From the NCBI RefSeq assembly GCF_017309075.1, contig NZ_JAEMGS010000008.1, positions 62,001 to 126,000 on the forward strand: a stretch of 64,000 nucleotides of DNA. Reading direction: 5' to 3'. A model generated the notes under the pieces. That model did not search any database. It was not told the DNA's origin and saw only the letters and a program-made list of their open reading frames with translations. Positions 33,692-43,533 of the stretch are shown here, in pieces (the first letter of the stretch is position 1; each line of letters starts with the position of its first letter). This DNA is from Motiliproteus sp. SC1-56. GTDB lineage: Bacteria > Pseudomonadota > Gammaproteobacteria > Pseudomonadales > Balneatricaceae. The translations under genes were made by a program, and so were the position numbers.

Positions 33692-35338
33692 TTAACTTTC
33701 TTCGGACGCTTGCGCCCGGATCCGTTTTTTATCCAGTTTACCAACACTCGTCTTGGGAATGGCATCCACCACCCGCACCTCTCGAGGCACGGCCCAGCGA
33801 CTGAGCTCACCCTGCTCCACGAACGGCTGCAGGTACGCCCTGACCGCCTCGGGCTCGAGGCTACTGCCCGCCGCGGCGACCACCCAGGCTTGAGCCACTT
33901 CACCCCAGCGTTCATCCGGCACCCCGATCACCGCCACCTCGGCCACCCCCGGACAGCGGCTGATAAGGCTCTCAAGGTGCAGGGAGGAAATCCACTCGCC
34001 CCCGGACTTGATCACATCCTTGATTCGATCGCGAATGGCGACAAAGCCTTCACTGTCGATGGTGGCGACGTCCCCCGTGTGCAACCAGCCGCCCCGCCAT
34101 AACTCCTCGCTGCGCTCCGGCTCGCCGGGGTAGCTCTGGGCCAGCCAGGGTGCACGCACCACGATCTCGCCCTGCGCCTGGCCGTCATGGGGAACCGGCT
34201 CGCCGGCCTCATCCACCACCTCCAACTCGACCATGGGACTTGGAATGCCGGTTTTCAGCCGCAAACCAAGCACCTCTTCCGGCGCGCGGCGGCGCTGTTC
34301 CGGGGAAAGCCGCGTCGTGGTCAGGATCGGGCAGGTCTCCGACATACCGTAGGCCGACAACACCGTCGCCCCCTGAGCCATCGCCTGCTCCGCCAGCCCC
34401 CGCGGGAACGCACCGCCCCCGATCAGCACGGTCCAGCCGCTCAGGTCGAGGCTACGACCGGTCTCACAGTTGAGCAACATTTGCAGTATGGTCGGGACAC
34501 AGTGGGAGAAGGTCACGCCCTCGTCACGAATCAGCGCGGCCAGGCGGTCCGGCTCGTAACGCCCGGGGTAAACCTGCTTCACGCCGAGCATCGTGGCGGC
34601 GTAAGGTACCCCCCAGGCGTGCACGTGAAACATCGGCGTAATCGGCATGTAGGTGTCATCGGAGCGAAGACACGCATTGCCCTCAAATGCCCCCAGGGTC
34701 GTCGTTTCGGCCAGGGTATGCAGCACCAGCTGACGATGGCTGAAACAGACCCCCTTCGGATTACCCGTGGTCCCGGTGGTATAGAAGGTGGTGGCGACGC
34801 TGTCCTCGGAAAAATCCGGAAAGTCAAACTCGGGATCGGCCTGCGCCAGCAGCGCCTCGTACTCGCCGCTCACCCAGTCCGGCCTTGGGCCGGGCTCGTC
34901 CTCCAGCAGCCAGCTCTCGCGCACCGTCTCCAGACCCTCGCGAATACCTTCCATTAACGGCACAAAATCCTGATGAACCAAAACAAAATCATCCTTGGCA
35001 TGGTTCATGGTGTAAAGAATCTGTGCCGGCGCCAGACGGATGTTGACCGTATGCAGCACCGCCCCGATCATCGGAATCGCGAAGAAACACTCCAGGTAGC
35101 GGTGGCTGTCCCAATCCAGCACAGCCACTGTGTCCCCGCCCCGCACGCCCGCGTTATGCAGTGCATTGGCCAACCGGCACACCCGCTGATAAAGGGTGGC
35201 GTAATCGTAGCGGCGCCGGTCGGCGTAACAGATCTCGGTATCAGGGGCCCCCTGCAGGCCCGACATCAGAATGCGCTTGATCAACAGCGGGTAGTTATAG
35301 GCCGACTCGGCTCGCTCGAGAATTTTTGTTCTTATCAT
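33692..35338 (-). CDS. Fatty-acyl-CoA synthetase (AMP-binding, AlkK-like)
   Basis: 548 residues. The AMP-binding P-loop is TTFYTTGTTGNPKGV, followed by PMFHVHAWGVPY, SAYGMSETCPIL, GGWLHTGDVATIDSEGF and the C-terminal KDVIKSGGEWISSLHLESLI and PKTSVGKLDKK with the catalytic Lys. The length and motifs fit the medium/long-chain acyl-CoA ligases related to AlkK. It activates a fatty acid to the CoA ester. It is divergent from fabY with a 221-bp gap, which may connect fatty-acid uptake and synthesis. Confidence 0.9.
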   Translation of the reverse strand: MIRTKILERAESAYNYPLLIKRILMSGLQGAPDTEICYADRRRYDYATLYQRVCRLANALHNAGVRGGDTVAVLDWDSHRYLECFFAIPMIGAVLHTVNIRLAPAQILYTMNHAKDDFVLVHQDFVPLMEGIREGLETVRESWLLEDEPGPRPDWVSGEYEALLAQADPEFDFPDFSEDSVATTFYTTGTTGNPKGVCFSHRQLVLHTLAETTTLGAFEGNACLRSDDTYMPITPMFHVHAWGVPYAATMLGVKQVYPGRYEPDRLAALIRDEGVTFSHCVPTILQMLLNCETGRSLDLSGWTVLIGGGAFPRGLAEQAMAQGATVLSAYGMSETCPILTTTRLSPEQRRRAPEEVLGLRLKTGIPSPMVELEVVDEAGEPVPHDGQAQGEIVVRAPWLAQSYPGEPERSEELWRGGWLHTGDVATIDSEGFVAIRDRIKDVIKSGGEWISSLHLESLISRCPGVAEVAVIGVPDERWGEVAQAWVVAAAGSSLEPEAVRAYLQPFVEQGELSRWAVPREVRVVDAIPKTSVGKLDKKRIRAQASEES

Positions 35339-35559
35339 GCTCCCGGTTCCTTGACTTGCTTAGGTCTGAATGCACGGCTGATCCGCCATCGCGGTCAACA
35401 GCGCGTTAACTTTCATGGCGTTAGCGCCTGCCTAGACTCTAGGTTGTCTCGCCCCGACGGACAAGCGAAAAGCCCGACGTTTTCCCCTCTGTGGCGCTAG
35501 AATCGACCGATAACAACTTATAGAATGAGGCACTAGCCTTAGTTTCCAAGGAGAAGTCG

Positions 35560-37473
35560 TTGTCCCACTTACCAGTCATCATCGGGTTCGGCGGTGTCAA
35601 TCCGGCGGGCAGATCATCATTCCACCATGCCTACCGCCGACTGGTGCTTGAACGCCTCAACCAGCGCGACCAGCAGGAAACGCTGCTCAGCCTGGCGACC
35701 CTCATGGGGCTGGTGCGTTCAGTGGACGGCCAGCTTCTGGACAGCGACCACCACGTCCTCAGCCTCAATGACATCGACACACGCCTGCGTCAACAGATAC
35801 TCGACAACACCCTGATTCGAAAGATCCACCCGGACTGGTTCGATGTCGAACGGATGGTCTTCAACCGACCGGCCCAGATCACCCCCTGCGAGGGGGCTTA
35901 CTGCTTCACGTTGCGCAAGCGCCACCTTCCCAACCACCTGCCTGAGAACTGGCAGATTCGGGACCTTGGCCAGGGACAGGTGGAAGTCCATGCTCCCGGC
36001 CCCATGGACGTGATCTTTAACGATTTCAAAGCCGCCCAGGTGCGCACCGCGGGACAGCTTCCCACCGGTTTCAAGCCCGGCGCGCTTTACCAGTCCCGCA
36101 ATCATCCGCGCAACCTGCAGATGACGGTCTACAGCGCCTCGGATGCGATCAACTCCACCGGCATTCCCTGGGCGCAGATTCGCGACCTGCTCAGCGCCGA
36201 TGCCGTCGCCGTCTACGCCGGCAACTCAATCGGACAACTGGACGACTACGGGTTCGGCGGCCTGCTGAAATCCCCGGTGCAGGGCAAGCGCACCACCTCC
36301 AAGCAGATGCCCCTGGGCTACGGCCAGATGCCCGCCGATTTCGTCAACGCCTACCTGCTCGGCAACCTGGGGGCCACCGGCTCGTCGCTGGGCGCCTGCG
36401 CGACCTTCCTCTACAACCTGCATACCGGGGTCGAAGATATCCGCAGCGGCCGTCGTCGCCTGGTTCTGGTCGGGGGCAGCGACGCCCCGGTCACCCCGGA
36501 GGTGATCGAAGGCTTCCGGGTCATGGGTGCGCTGGCCGAAGACAAGGACCTGATGAGCCTGGATGGCCTGAGTTCGCTCAGTGACGACGATTACCGCCGC
36601 TCTTCCCGCCCCTTTGCCCACAACTGCGGGTTCACCATGGGCGAGTCCTCGCAGTACCTGGTGCTTTGTGACGACAGTCTGGCGGTGGAGCTTGGAGCCC
36701 AGGTGTTCGGGTCCGTGCCCGGGGTCTTTATCAACGCCGATGGGCATAAAAAGTCCATCTCGGCGCCGGGGATCGGCAACTACCTTACCCTGGGCAAAAC
36801 CGCCTCCCTGGTGCGGACCATTCTCGGCGAGCAGGCACTGCGTGAGCGCAGCTTCGTGCAGGCCCACGGCACCAGCACACCGCAGAACCGGGTGACAGAG
36901 TCCCACGTGATCAACGAGACTGCCCGCGCCTTCGGCATCGAGAACTGGCCGGTGGCGGCGGTTAAGAGCTACCTCGGCCATTCTCAGGGCACCGCCGGCG
37001 GCGACCAGTTGAGCCTCTCCCTGGGGGTCTGGAAATACGGCCTGATCCCGGGCATCCACACCCTGGACGCGGTGGCCGAAGACGTTCACCAAAGCCACCT
37101 GCGTTTCGAGCGCGAGCACCTGGAAGTGGGTACCGAGGGGATGGACGCCGTCCTGCTTAACTCCAAGGGTTTCGGCGGCAACAACGCCAGCGCCGCGGTG
37201 CTGGCCCCCCACGTCACCCAAGCCATGCTGACCCGAAAGCATGGCCAAAAAGCGATGGACGGCTACCGTGAACGGCTGGCGGAAGTGCAGCAGACGGCGC
37301 TTGAATACGACCAGGAAGCCTCTCTGGGCCTGAATCGCCCCACCTACCTGTTCGGCCATCAGGTGCTTGAGGGCGAGGACCTGCAAATTTCCGACCGCGA
37401 AATCCGGGTACCCGGCTATCAGAAACCCATCAGCCTCGAGATGGAGAACCCTTTCAAGGACTTCGAGTCCTAA
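35560..37473 (+). CDS. fabY: Beta-ketoacyl-ACP synthase FabY type
   Basis: 637 residues, matching the ~634-residue FabY of Pseudomonas aeruginosa and longer than FabB/FabF. Thiolase-fold motifs are SSLGACATFLYNLHTG with the nucleophilic Cys, VQAHGTSTPQNRVTE with one catalytic His, and AVKSYLGHSQGTAGGDQL with Lys and the second His; a late SKGFGGNNASAAVL is also typical. FabY starts fatty-acid synthesis by condensing acetyl-CoA with malonyl-ACP, replacing FabH. The start is TTG at 35560 with AAGGAG upstream. Confidence 0.9.
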   Translation: MSHLPVIIGFGGVNPAGRSSFHHAYRRLVLERLNQRDQQETLLSLATLMGLVRSVDGQLLDSDHHVLSLNDIDTRLRQQILDNTLIRKIHPDWFDVERMVFNRPAQITPCEGAYCFTLRKRHLPNHLPENWQIRDLGQGQVEVHAPGPMDVIFNDFKAAQVRTAGQLPTGFKPGALYQSRNHPRNLQMTVYSASDAINSTGIPWAQIRDLLSADAVAVYAGNSIGQLDDYGFGGLLKSPVQGKRTTSKQMPLGYGQMPADFVNAYLLGNLGATGSSLGACATFLYNLHTGVEDIRSGRRRLVLVGGSDAPVTPEVIEGFRVMGALAEDKDLMSLDGLSSLSDDDYRRSSRPFAHNCGFTMGESSQYLVLCDDSLAVELGAQVFGSVPGVFINADGHKKSISAPGIGNYLTLGKTASLVRTILGEQALRERSFVQAHGTSTPQNRVTESHVINETARAFGIENWPVAAVKSYLGHSQGTAGGDQLSLSLGVWKYGLIPGIHTLDAVAEDVHQSHLRFEREHLEVGTEGMDAVLLNSKGFGGNNASAAVLAPHVTQAMLTRKHGQKAMDGYRERLAEVQQTALEYDQEASLGLNRPTYLFGHQVLEGEDLQISDREIRVPGYQKPISLEMENPFKDFES

Positions 37474-37507
37474 GCAAGCTCCCGCTCACAGGCATAAAGC
37501 GATATAA

Positions 37508-37527
37508 AGCGCCGCGAAGGCGGCGCT
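37508..37527 (+). terminator. Hairpin after fabY
   Basis: AGCGCCG and CGGCGCT form a 7-bp stem around six bases, 35 bp after the fabY stop. There is no T tract, so termination is uncertain. Confidence 0.3.
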
Positions 37528-37587
37528 GACCTCAGCCGGAACGGAAGCAGGCATTTTCCCGGGGGCCAAAAACAGGGAGGAGACAGC

Positions 37588-37989
37588 ATGAGACAGGCCT
37601 TCGTACTCGTAACCGCGATGACGCTGACCGGCTGCGGCGGCTTGCCTGTCGTGCACCCCGGCGAACTGATACTCGACACCGAACGCCAGCTTCTGTGCCT
37701 GGATGCCGAGATCAACTGCCGCGGCCTGGGACTGATCGTCGCCAGCGCCGATCGCGATAAGATCCTGGCGGCCTATGGGCAGCCCTTATGGGAATGGTCC
37801 GCTCTGGACAGCGTCGCGGAGCTCAGCCAGCTTCTACGCGAGCCTCCCGACCAGGCGTACCAAGCGCAGCAAATAGCCCCCGGTCTCTACCGGCTGCCGG
37901 TCACCCCCGCCACCCGCACCGTCTGGGAGCTGCTTGACGCCGAGTACCGCGACCGCTACTGCGACCCCGGCGAGCGCTTCGGCTGCTGA
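37588..37989 (+). CDS. Small lipoprotein of unknown function
   Basis: 133 residues. MRQAFVLVTAMTLTGC is a signal peptide ending in a lipobox with Cys16. The mature part has four cysteines (LLCLDAEINCRG early, and DRYCDPGERFGC at the end) and an Ala/Leu-rich middle. I do not recognise a family. A GGAGG site precedes the ATG. Its last 34 bp overlap the end of the convergent tatD gene. Confidence 0.72.
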   Translation: MRQAFVLVTAMTLTGCGGLPVVHPGELILDTERQLLCLDAEINCRGLGLIVASADRDKILAAYGQPLWEWSALDSVAELSQLLREPPDQAYQAQQIAPGLYRLPVTPATRTVWELLDAEYRDRYCDPGERFGC

Positions 37990-38765
37990 ACGGCCCCCTC
38001 CGCACCGGACAGCAGCTCCAGGCTGTTTTTCCAGAGTATTTTCGCAACCAGGGCCTCTGACTCCTCGCGCAGCGAGGCAAAGGATGCCAGGACGCGGGGT
38101 AGCAAGTCAGGCCGATTGCGCTGCCCCTGGCAGCCGCACAACGGCATGTCGGGAGCATCGGTCTCCAACACCCAGGCTTCAAGCGGCAACTGCGCCACCT
38201 GCCCGCGTAATCGCTTGGCGCGGGGATAGGTGACGCCGCCGCCCACCCCGAGGCGAAATCCCAGCGCCAGGTACTGCTCGGCCTGCTGCGTGCTGCCGGA
38301 AAACGCATGGACCACCCCGCCCCGGGGCACCTGCCAGTGGCGCAGCCGCTTGAGCACCTGGTCGTGGGCCTTGCGCACATGCAGGAGTACCGGCAGACGG
38401 TGCGCGCGGGCAAGGTCGAGCTGCGCCTCCAACCACCAGATCTGCTCTTTCTCCGTCTCCCTCCCGACCCAGAAATCGAGCCCGATTTCACCCACCGCCA
38501 GTGCTTTACCGTCACTCAGCAGGGCATCCAGCCGCTCCAGGTCGGAGCGGTCGTGGCCGGCGACAAAACCAGGGTGTACTCCGAGCGCCGGGTACAGTCC
38601 ATCACGCCCCTCACAACAGGCCTGCAGTCGGTTCCAATGAGCTGCCTCAACCCCGGGCAGCAGAATACGTGCGACGCCCGCCTGTTCACAGGCGGCCAGG
38701 ATAGCCTCGCGATCCGCGTCGAACGTCGGAAAGTCCAAGTGACAATGAGTATCAAACAGAAGCAT
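37956..38765 (-). CDS. tatD: TatD-family deoxyribonuclease
   Basis: 269 residues, a metal-dependent TIM-barrel hydrolase. MLLFDTHCHLDFPTF carries the first HxH metal site, AVGEIGLDFW the Glu ligand, PVLLHVRKAHDQVLKRL a His, VHAFSGSTQQAEQYLALGF the next, and LETDAPDMPLCG the Asp. Homologues have 3'-5' exonuclease activity. The last C-terminal residues overlap the lipoprotein gene on the other strand. Confidence 0.92.
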   Translation of the reverse strand: MLLFDTHCHLDFPTFDADREAILAACEQAGVARILLPGVEAAHWNRLQACCEGRDGLYPALGVHPGFVAGHDRSDLERLDALLSDGKALAVGEIGLDFWVGRETEKEQIWWLEAQLDLARAHRLPVLLHVRKAHDQVLKRLRHWQVPRGGVVHAFSGSTQQAEQYLALGFRLGVGGGVTYPRAKRLRGQVAQLPLEAWVLETDAPDMPLCGCQGQRNRPDLLPRVLASFASLREESEALVAKILWKNSLELLSGAEGAVQQPKRSPGSQ

Positions 38766-38788
38766 CAGCGCCTCGCGCCAAACAAACG

Positions 38789-39217
38789 CTAACCGAGGCT
38801 ATCGTAAACCAGCTTGCTGCGGTAGATGGCGCGAATCATCCACACCAGCCCCCCTGCCAGACAAAACAGGAGGCCCGGCAAAAAGCGCAGCGGAGAATCG
38901 ATGGCGACCAGAATGGCCACGCCGATTGCGATGTAGATAAACGGAAGGTATTCGTAGAGCTGTTCCGGAACCTGGAGCGAACGACGGGCGCCGACAGGCA
39001 CCCGGTTGTGGTTGCGCCGGCGGTAGGCAGAACGCATCACCCAGATGGCGGCACCGGCTGCATACAGCAGGGCACCGCACAGGTAGGCGAGAGGATGGTG
39101 CAACACCAGTACCGCCACGACCCCGACAGCCAGGTAGAGATAGGGCAAGGACTCGTATACCGGCTTGCGAATAACCAAGGGAGTTTCACCGTTGCTGCTA
39201 TTTTCGATACTGGCCAT
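38789..39217 (-). CDS. Membrane protein with internally duplicated two-helix repeat
   Basis: About 142 residues from the ATG at 39217. It contains two copies of a two-helix unit: YESLPYLYLAVGVVAVLVL ... YAAGAAIWVMRSAYRRRN (about 22-70) and YEYLPFIYIAIGVAILVAI ... CLAGGLVWMIRAIYRSKL (about 88-136). The repeats are separated by a short basic linker. I know no function for it. An in-frame ATG at 39253 is upstream, but it lies in a long inverted repeat and is less likely. Confidence 0.7.
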   Translation of the reverse strand: MASIENSSNGETPLVIRKPVYESLPYLYLAVGVVAVLVLHHPLAYLCGALLYAAGAAIWVMRSAYRRRNHNRVPVGARRSLQVPEQLYEYLPFIYIAIGVAILVAIDSPLRFLPGLLFCLAGGLVWMIRAIYRSKLVYDSLG

Positions 39218-39249
39218 GGCATCTTCTGATGCACAACCGGTGCCAAAGA

Positions 39250-39287
39250 GCATGCTGTTGATTTTTAATCAAAAAAAAACAGCATGC
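39250..39287. repeat. Long inverted repeat with T/A-rich loop
   Basis: Perfect 10-bp arms GCATGCTGTT (39250-39259) and AACAGCATGC (39278-39287) enclose an 18-nt A/T-rich loop that itself contains GATT-TTT-AATC. It sits between prfC and the duplicated membrane-protein gene, both on the minus strand. It could be a processing hairpin, an operator or part of the prfC terminator. Confidence 0.55.
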
Positions 39288-39335
39288 CGTACGCACCGGG
39301 GGCGCCTGTAAAAATAACCGACAACGAATTCGCGG

Positions 39336-40922
39336 CTAGTGTTCCCGCGTCGCGCGAAAGCGGATATCCGGCCAGCGCTCCTCGGTCAGGCTCAGATTGA
39401 CCCGGGTGGGTGCCAGGTAAGTCAGCAAGCCGGCCCCGTCCAGCGCCAAGTTCTCATGCCCCTTGCGCTTGAACTCCTCCAGCATGCGGTTGTCCCCGCA
39501 CTCGACCCAGCGCGCGGTCTGCACGCTGATGGGCTCGTAGACACAGTCGACCTTGTATTCGTCTTTGAGGCGGAACACCACCACGTCAAACTGCAGCTGG
39601 CCGACGGCTCCCAGAATCAGGTCGTTGTTCTTCAGCGGCTGAAACAGCTGCACCGCCCCCTCCTCGGAGAGCTGCTGCAACCCTTTTTGCAGCTGCTTGG
39701 CCTTGAGCGGGTCCTTTGGCCGCACCCGGCGGAACATCTCGGGGGCAAAGTGGGGAATGCCGGTGAACTTCAGCTCCTCACCCTCGGTGAAGGTGTCGCC
39801 GATCTGGATGGTACCGTGGTTGTGCAGGCCGATAATGTCCCCCGACCAGGCTTCTTCCACGTTGGCGCGATCCCCTGCCAGGAAAGTGACCGCATCGGCG
39901 ATGCGCACATCCTTGCCGATACGGCAGTGACGCATCTTCAGCCCCTTGCTGTAGCGCCCCGAACAGATCCGCATAAAGGCGATGCGATCCCGGTGTTTGG
40001 GATCCATGTTGGCCTGAATTTTAAACACGAAGCCGGAGAAGGCCGGCTCGTCGGCGGCCACCGGGCGGGTCTCGGTGGAGCGCTCGATCGGCGCCGGCGC
40101 CCACTCCACGAAATCATCCAGCATCTCCCGCACGCCGAAGTTACCCAGGGCGGTACCGAAAAAGACCGGCGTCAGGCTTCCGGCCAGAAAAGCTTCCCGG
40201 TCAAAGGCGTGGGTCGCCCCCCGCACCAGCTCCACCTCCTCGACAAAGTCTTCATAGATGTCACCCAGCAGCTCGCGGGCAGCGTCCGTGTCCAGCCCCT
40301 GCACGCGGATGTCCTCGGGCAACGTGTGGCCCTTGCCCGGCTGAAAGCGGTGAATGGTGTCGGTGTAGAGGTTGTAAACCCCCAGGAACTGCTTACCCAT
40401 GCCAATGGGCCAGGTAATGGGCGCCGCCTCGATTTTCAGCACCTCCTCGATTTCATCCAGCAACTCTATGGGATCACGGATATCGCGGTCCATCTTGTTG
40501 ACGAACGAGAAGATGGGCGTGTCACGCAGCCGACACACCTCCATCAGCTTGATGGTGCGGGCCTCAACACCCTTGGCCCCGTCCACCACCATCAGCGCCG
40601 AGTCCACGGCGGTGAGGGTGCGGTAGGTATCTTCGGAGAAATCCTCGTGACCAGGCGTATCCAGCAGGTTGACGGTGCGCCCGTTGTAGGGGAACTGCAT
40701 CACCGACGAAGTGATGGAGATCCCCCGCTCCTGCTCCATGGACATCCAGTCGGAGGTGGCGTGGCGGTCGCTCTTGCGCCCCTTCACGGTGCCCGCCTTC
40801 TGGATCAGGTTGCCGAGCAGCAGCAGTTTCTCGGTGATGGTGGTCTTACCGGCATCGGGATGCGAAATAATTGCAAAGGTTCTGCGGGCCGCAACTTCGT
40901 CGGCCAAGCGAGGATCGGTCAT
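39336..40922 (-). CDS. prfC: Peptide chain release factor 3
   Basis: 528 residues, standard length. GTPase motifs are [17 protein letters not shown], the switch region [32 protein letters not shown] and NKMDRD. The remaining domains follow the RF3 pattern, ending [31 protein letters not shown]3 recycles RF1/RF2 from the ribosome after termination. It is divergent from the SulP transporter. Confidence 0.97.
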   Translation of the reverse strand: MTDPRLADEVAARRTFAIISHPDAGKTTITEKLLLLGNLIQKAGTVKGRKSDRHATSDWMSMEQERGISITSSVMQFPYNGRTVNLLDTPGHEDFSEDTYRTLTAVDSALMVVDGAKGVEARTIKLMEVCRLRDTPIFSFVNKMDRDIRDPIELLDEIEEVLKIEAAPITWPIGMGKQFLGVYNLYTDTIHRFQPGKGHTLPEDIRVQGLDTDAARELLGDIYEDFVEEVELVRGATHAFDREAFLAGSLTPVFFGTALGNFGVREMLDDFVEWAPAPIERSTETRPVAADEPAFSGFVFKIQANMDPKHRDRIAFMRICSGRYSKGLKMRHCRIGKDVRIADAVTFLAGDRANVEEAWSGDIIGLHNHGTIQIGDTFTEGEELKFTGIPHFAPEMFRRVRPKDPLKAKQLQKGLQQLSEEGAVQLFQPLKNNDLILGAVGQLQFDVVVFRLKDEYKVDCVYEPISVQTARWVECGDNRMLEEFKRKGHENLALDGAGLLTYLAPTRVNLSLTEERWPDIRFRATREH

Positions 40923-41257
40923 GGGGCAACTCGAAAATTATCTGTCGAAGCACCGGAGCAGAAGACGCCGGCGGAGGCAAAGGGCACTATTTTACCCGAT
41001 TGAACGGCGCCGATGTAGGGAGAATTAACCTCTCAGGTCATTCCTCCGACCTACGGCAGGCAGTTTTTCCTGCTATTTGGCCGCATGCCCCGCCAGCGCG
41101 CGCTGCGCAGGAGCAGGCCCGGAACAGGCCGTGCCAAAGCTCGCCACCACGACTGTTCACAACTTGATCACCGGGTTTGAGCCTGTATAATCGCGCCCTT
41201 CCCTTCTTCACACTTTTTGCACCGCAACACGGAGCGTTGGCGGTCGACGAGGTAGTC
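40923..41257. other. Divergent region between prfC and the SulP gene
   Basis: 335 bp without a gene. The right end holds the SulP promoter. The left part must hold the prfC promoter on the minus strand, but no strong hexamer pair stands out. Confidence 0.5.
41164..41191 (+). promoter_or_regulatory. Sigma-70 promoter of the SulP gene
   Basis: TTGATC (41164-41169) and a consensus TATAAT (41186-41191) are spaced by 16 nt. This makes the in-frame codon at 41177 unusable as a start and supports the ATG at 41258, about 60 nt downstream of the predicted transcription start. Confidence 0.7.
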
Positions 41258-42784
41258 ATGTTTGAACTGGCGGTAAACAAGACCCGTAACCTGAAGGCCG
41301 ACATGCTCTCCGGCCTCACCGTCGCCCTGGCCCTGGTGCCCGAGGCGGTTGCCTTCGCTTTCGTCGCCGGTGTCGAGCCCCTGGTGGGCCTTTACGCCGC
41401 TTTCATGGTGGGGCTGATCACCTCGGTCATGGGCGGTCGCCCCGGGATGATCTCCGGCGCCACCGGCGCGCTGGCGGTGGTCATGGTCTCCTTGGTGGCC
41501 GACCACGGTGTCGAGTACCTCTTTGCCACCGTGATACTGATGGGCATCCTGCAGATCGGGGCCGGCGTGCTGCGCCTCGGCAAGTTTATCCGCATGGTGC
41601 CGCACCCGGTCATGCTGGGCTTCGTTAACGGCCTGGCGATCGTAATCTTCCTGGCCCAGCTCTCCCAGTTCAAGTTCATCGACGCCAACGGAGACAGCCA
41701 GTGGCTGAGCGGCGAGCCCCTCTACACCCTGCTGGGGCTGGTGGCGCTGACCATGGCGATCATCAAGTTCCTGCCCAAGCTGACCACCGCCATCCCCTCA
41801 TCGCTCGCGGCCATTATCGTCATCAGCCTGGTCGCCACGTACACGGGCCTGGAGACCCGGACCGTGGGCGAGGTGGCCTCCATCGCCGGCGGTCTGCCCA
41901 GTTTCTCCATCCCCTCGGTACCCTTTAACCTGGAAACCCTGACCATCATCTTCCCTTACGCCGTGATCCTGGCGGCCATCGGCCTGATCGAGTCCCTGCT
42001 GACCCTGACCCTGATCGATGAAATCACCGAGACCCGCGGGCGCGGCAACAAGGAATGCATCGGCCAGGGCGTGGCCAACGTCACCACCGGTTTCTTCGGC
42101 GGCATGGGCGGCTGCGCCATGATCGGCCAGAGCATGATCAACATCAACTCGGGGGGACGGGGACGGGCTTCCGGCATCACCGCCGCCCTCTCGCTGCTGG
42201 CCTTTATTCTCTTTGCCTCGCCCCTGATCGAGCAGATCCCCATCGCCGCCCTGGTGGGCGTCATGTTCATGGTGGTGCTGGGCACCTTTGAATGGTCCAG
42301 CTTTCGCATCATGGGTAAGATTCCCAAGGCCGATGCCTTCGTCCTGGTGCTGGTCTCCGGCGTGACCGTGGCCACGGATTTGGCCATCGCCGTAATCGTG
42401 GGCGTCATCGTCTCCGCGCTGGTGTTCGCCTGGCAGCACGCCAAGCACATTCGCGTGGTCACCAGCATGGAAGGGCCGACCAAGGTCTATCGGCTTCACG
42501 GCCCCATCTTCTTCGGTTCGGTGAACAACTTCATGGAGCTGTTTGATCCCAAGAACGACCCGGAGGACGTGGTCATCGAGTTCCAGTACTCCCGCGTCGC
42601 CGACCACTCGGGGCTCGAGGCGATCGACAGTTTGGCCGAGCGCTACATCAACGCCGGCAAGCAGCTGCACCTGCGCCACCTGAGCCCGGAGTGCCGGCAG
42701 CTGCTGCGCAAGGCGGGCGACCTGGTGGAAGTGAACGTCATCGAAGATCCCAAGTACCGCGTCGCCTCGGACGCCCTGGGTTAA
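41258..42784 (+). CDS. SulP-family anion transporter with STAS domain
   Basis: About 508 residues with roughly ten to twelve membrane helices (about 10-400) and a C-terminal STAS domain (about 415-500). [26 protein letters not shown] is the SulP signature in helix 1, and [29 protein letters not shown] and [15 protein letters not shown] follow. The STAS segment [17 protein letters not shown] is where the regulatory serine/glycine lies. It belongs with sulfate, bicarbonate or dicarboxylate carriers; substrate unresolved. The start was chosen from the promoter upstream. Confidence 0.92.
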   Translation: MFELAVNKTRNLKADMLSGLTVALALVPEAVAFAFVAGVEPLVGLYAAFMVGLITSVMGGRPGMISGATGALAVVMVSLVADHGVEYLFATVILMGILQIGAGVLRLGKFIRMVPHPVMLGFVNGLAIVIFLAQLSQFKFIDANGDSQWLSGEPLYTLLGLVALTMAIIKFLPKLTTAIPSSLAAIIVISLVATYTGLETRTVGEVASIAGGLPSFSIPSVPFNLETLTIIFPYAVILAAIGLIESLLTLTLIDEITETRGRGNKECIGQGVANVTTGFFGGMGGCAMIGQSMININSGGRGRASGITAALSLLAFILFASPLIEQIPIAALVGVMFMVVLGTFEWSSFRIMGKIPKADAFVLVLVSGVTVATDLAIAVIVGVIVSALVFAWQHAKHIRVVTSMEGPTKVYRLHGPIFFGSVNNFMELFDPKNDPEDVVIEFQYSRVADHSGLEAIDSLAERYINAGKQLHLRHLSPECRQLLRKAGDLVEVNVIEDPKYRVASDALG

Positions 42785-42852
42785 GCGGAGTGCAGCCGGC
42801 AAAGCCCTGCAGGTGGGAGGCGGTAGGATGCGTCTGAATGGAAAGCGTGTAG

Positions 42853-43167
42853 GTGGAAAACCCTGCCGATAAGCGCCAGCGGATCTGGCAGACCCTGGCC
42901 GCGGTCCCCCGCGGCCGGGTCGTCACCTACGGCCAGCTCGCCACCCTGGCGGGCCTCCCCGGCCACGCCCGCTACGTGGGCACCTGCCTCAAGCAGCTCC
43001 CCCCCGGCTCCACCCTCCCCTGGCACCGCGTGATCAATGCCGCCGGGGCCATCAGCTTTGCCGAGCAGACCCCGAACCACCAGCGCCAGCGCTCGCTACT
43101 GGAGGCTGAAGGCATTCGCCTGCAGGCGGGCCGTATCGACTTGAAGCGCTACCGCTGGGCGCCCTGA
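42853..43167 (+). CDS. Alkyltransferase-like (ATL) DNA-binding protein
   Basis: 104 residues, GTG start. It matches the C-terminal DNA-binding domain of O6-methylguanine methyltransferases (VPRGRVVTYGQLATLAGLPGHARYVG), but the acceptor motif PCHRV is PWHRVI, with Trp in place of the reactive Cys. This is the hallmark of ATL proteins, which bind O6-alkylguanine lesions without repairing them and hand them to nucleotide excision repair. It is 68 bp downstream of the SulP gene. Confidence 0.93.
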   Translation: MENPADKRQRIWQTLAAVPRGRVVTYGQLATLAGLPGHARYVGTCLKQLPPGSTLPWHRVINAAGAISFAEQTPNHQRQRSLLEAEGIRLQAGRIDLKRYRWAP

Positions 43168-43208
43168 ACAGCGAGCACCTTTCTCACCGGACGCTTCGGC
43201 TGCCTTGA

Positions 43209-43457
43209 TCACCGCTTGAGCGGCAGGTCACGTTCCTGACCCAGTTGGCGGGCGGTATCGCAGAGAAAGAGCTCGCGCACCTGTGCCTGCAGCGCAGGCC
43301 CCTCCTGTCGCAGGTCTTCCACCCGCAACTCCCCCGCGTCAAGCATCGCCCGCACCTGCTCCGGCCCCCAGTCGATCAACACCTGTCCGGTGCGCTTGTC
43401 AGTGACTTGCAGCAGGGGTTGCGGCCGCTCCAGCCATGCATTGACCTGGTAGGTCAT
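43209..43457 (-). CDS. Small conserved-looking protein of unknown function
   Basis: 82 residues: MTYQVNAWLERPQPLLQV, KRTGQVLIDWGPEQVRAMLDAGELRVEDL, and an end with CDTARQLG. It is charged, soluble and without signal or membrane segments. I do not recognise a family. GGAGA lies 6 nt before the ATG. A promoter with a Fur-like site precedes it (43490-43533), so iron control is possible. Confidence 0.7.
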   Translation of the reverse strand: MTYQVNAWLERPQPLLQVTDKRTGQVLIDWGPEQVRAMLDAGELRVEDLRQEGPALQAQVRELFLCDTARQLGQERDLPLKR

Positions 43458-43489
43458 GGTTCTCTCCTTATGCCGATGGACGAGCCTTC

Positions 43490-43533
43490 AGCATAAGGTC
43501 CATAAACCCTAAATACAAACGATTATCATTTAG
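43490..43533 (-). promoter_or_regulatory. Promoter with Fur-like box for the 82-residue protein gene
   Basis: On the minus strand TTGTAT (43513-43518), 17 nt and TATGCT (43490-43495) form a promoter. Over the -35 and just upstream, AAATGATAATCGTTTG matches the 19-bp Fur consensus at about 12 positions, including the core TGATAATC (43521-43528). It overlaps the stop codon of ampG. Confidence 0.5.

Noticed and set aside
39339-41003. 554-codon plus-strand open frame opposite prfC
   Set aside because: Antisense shadow of prfC, which has all GTPase motifs.
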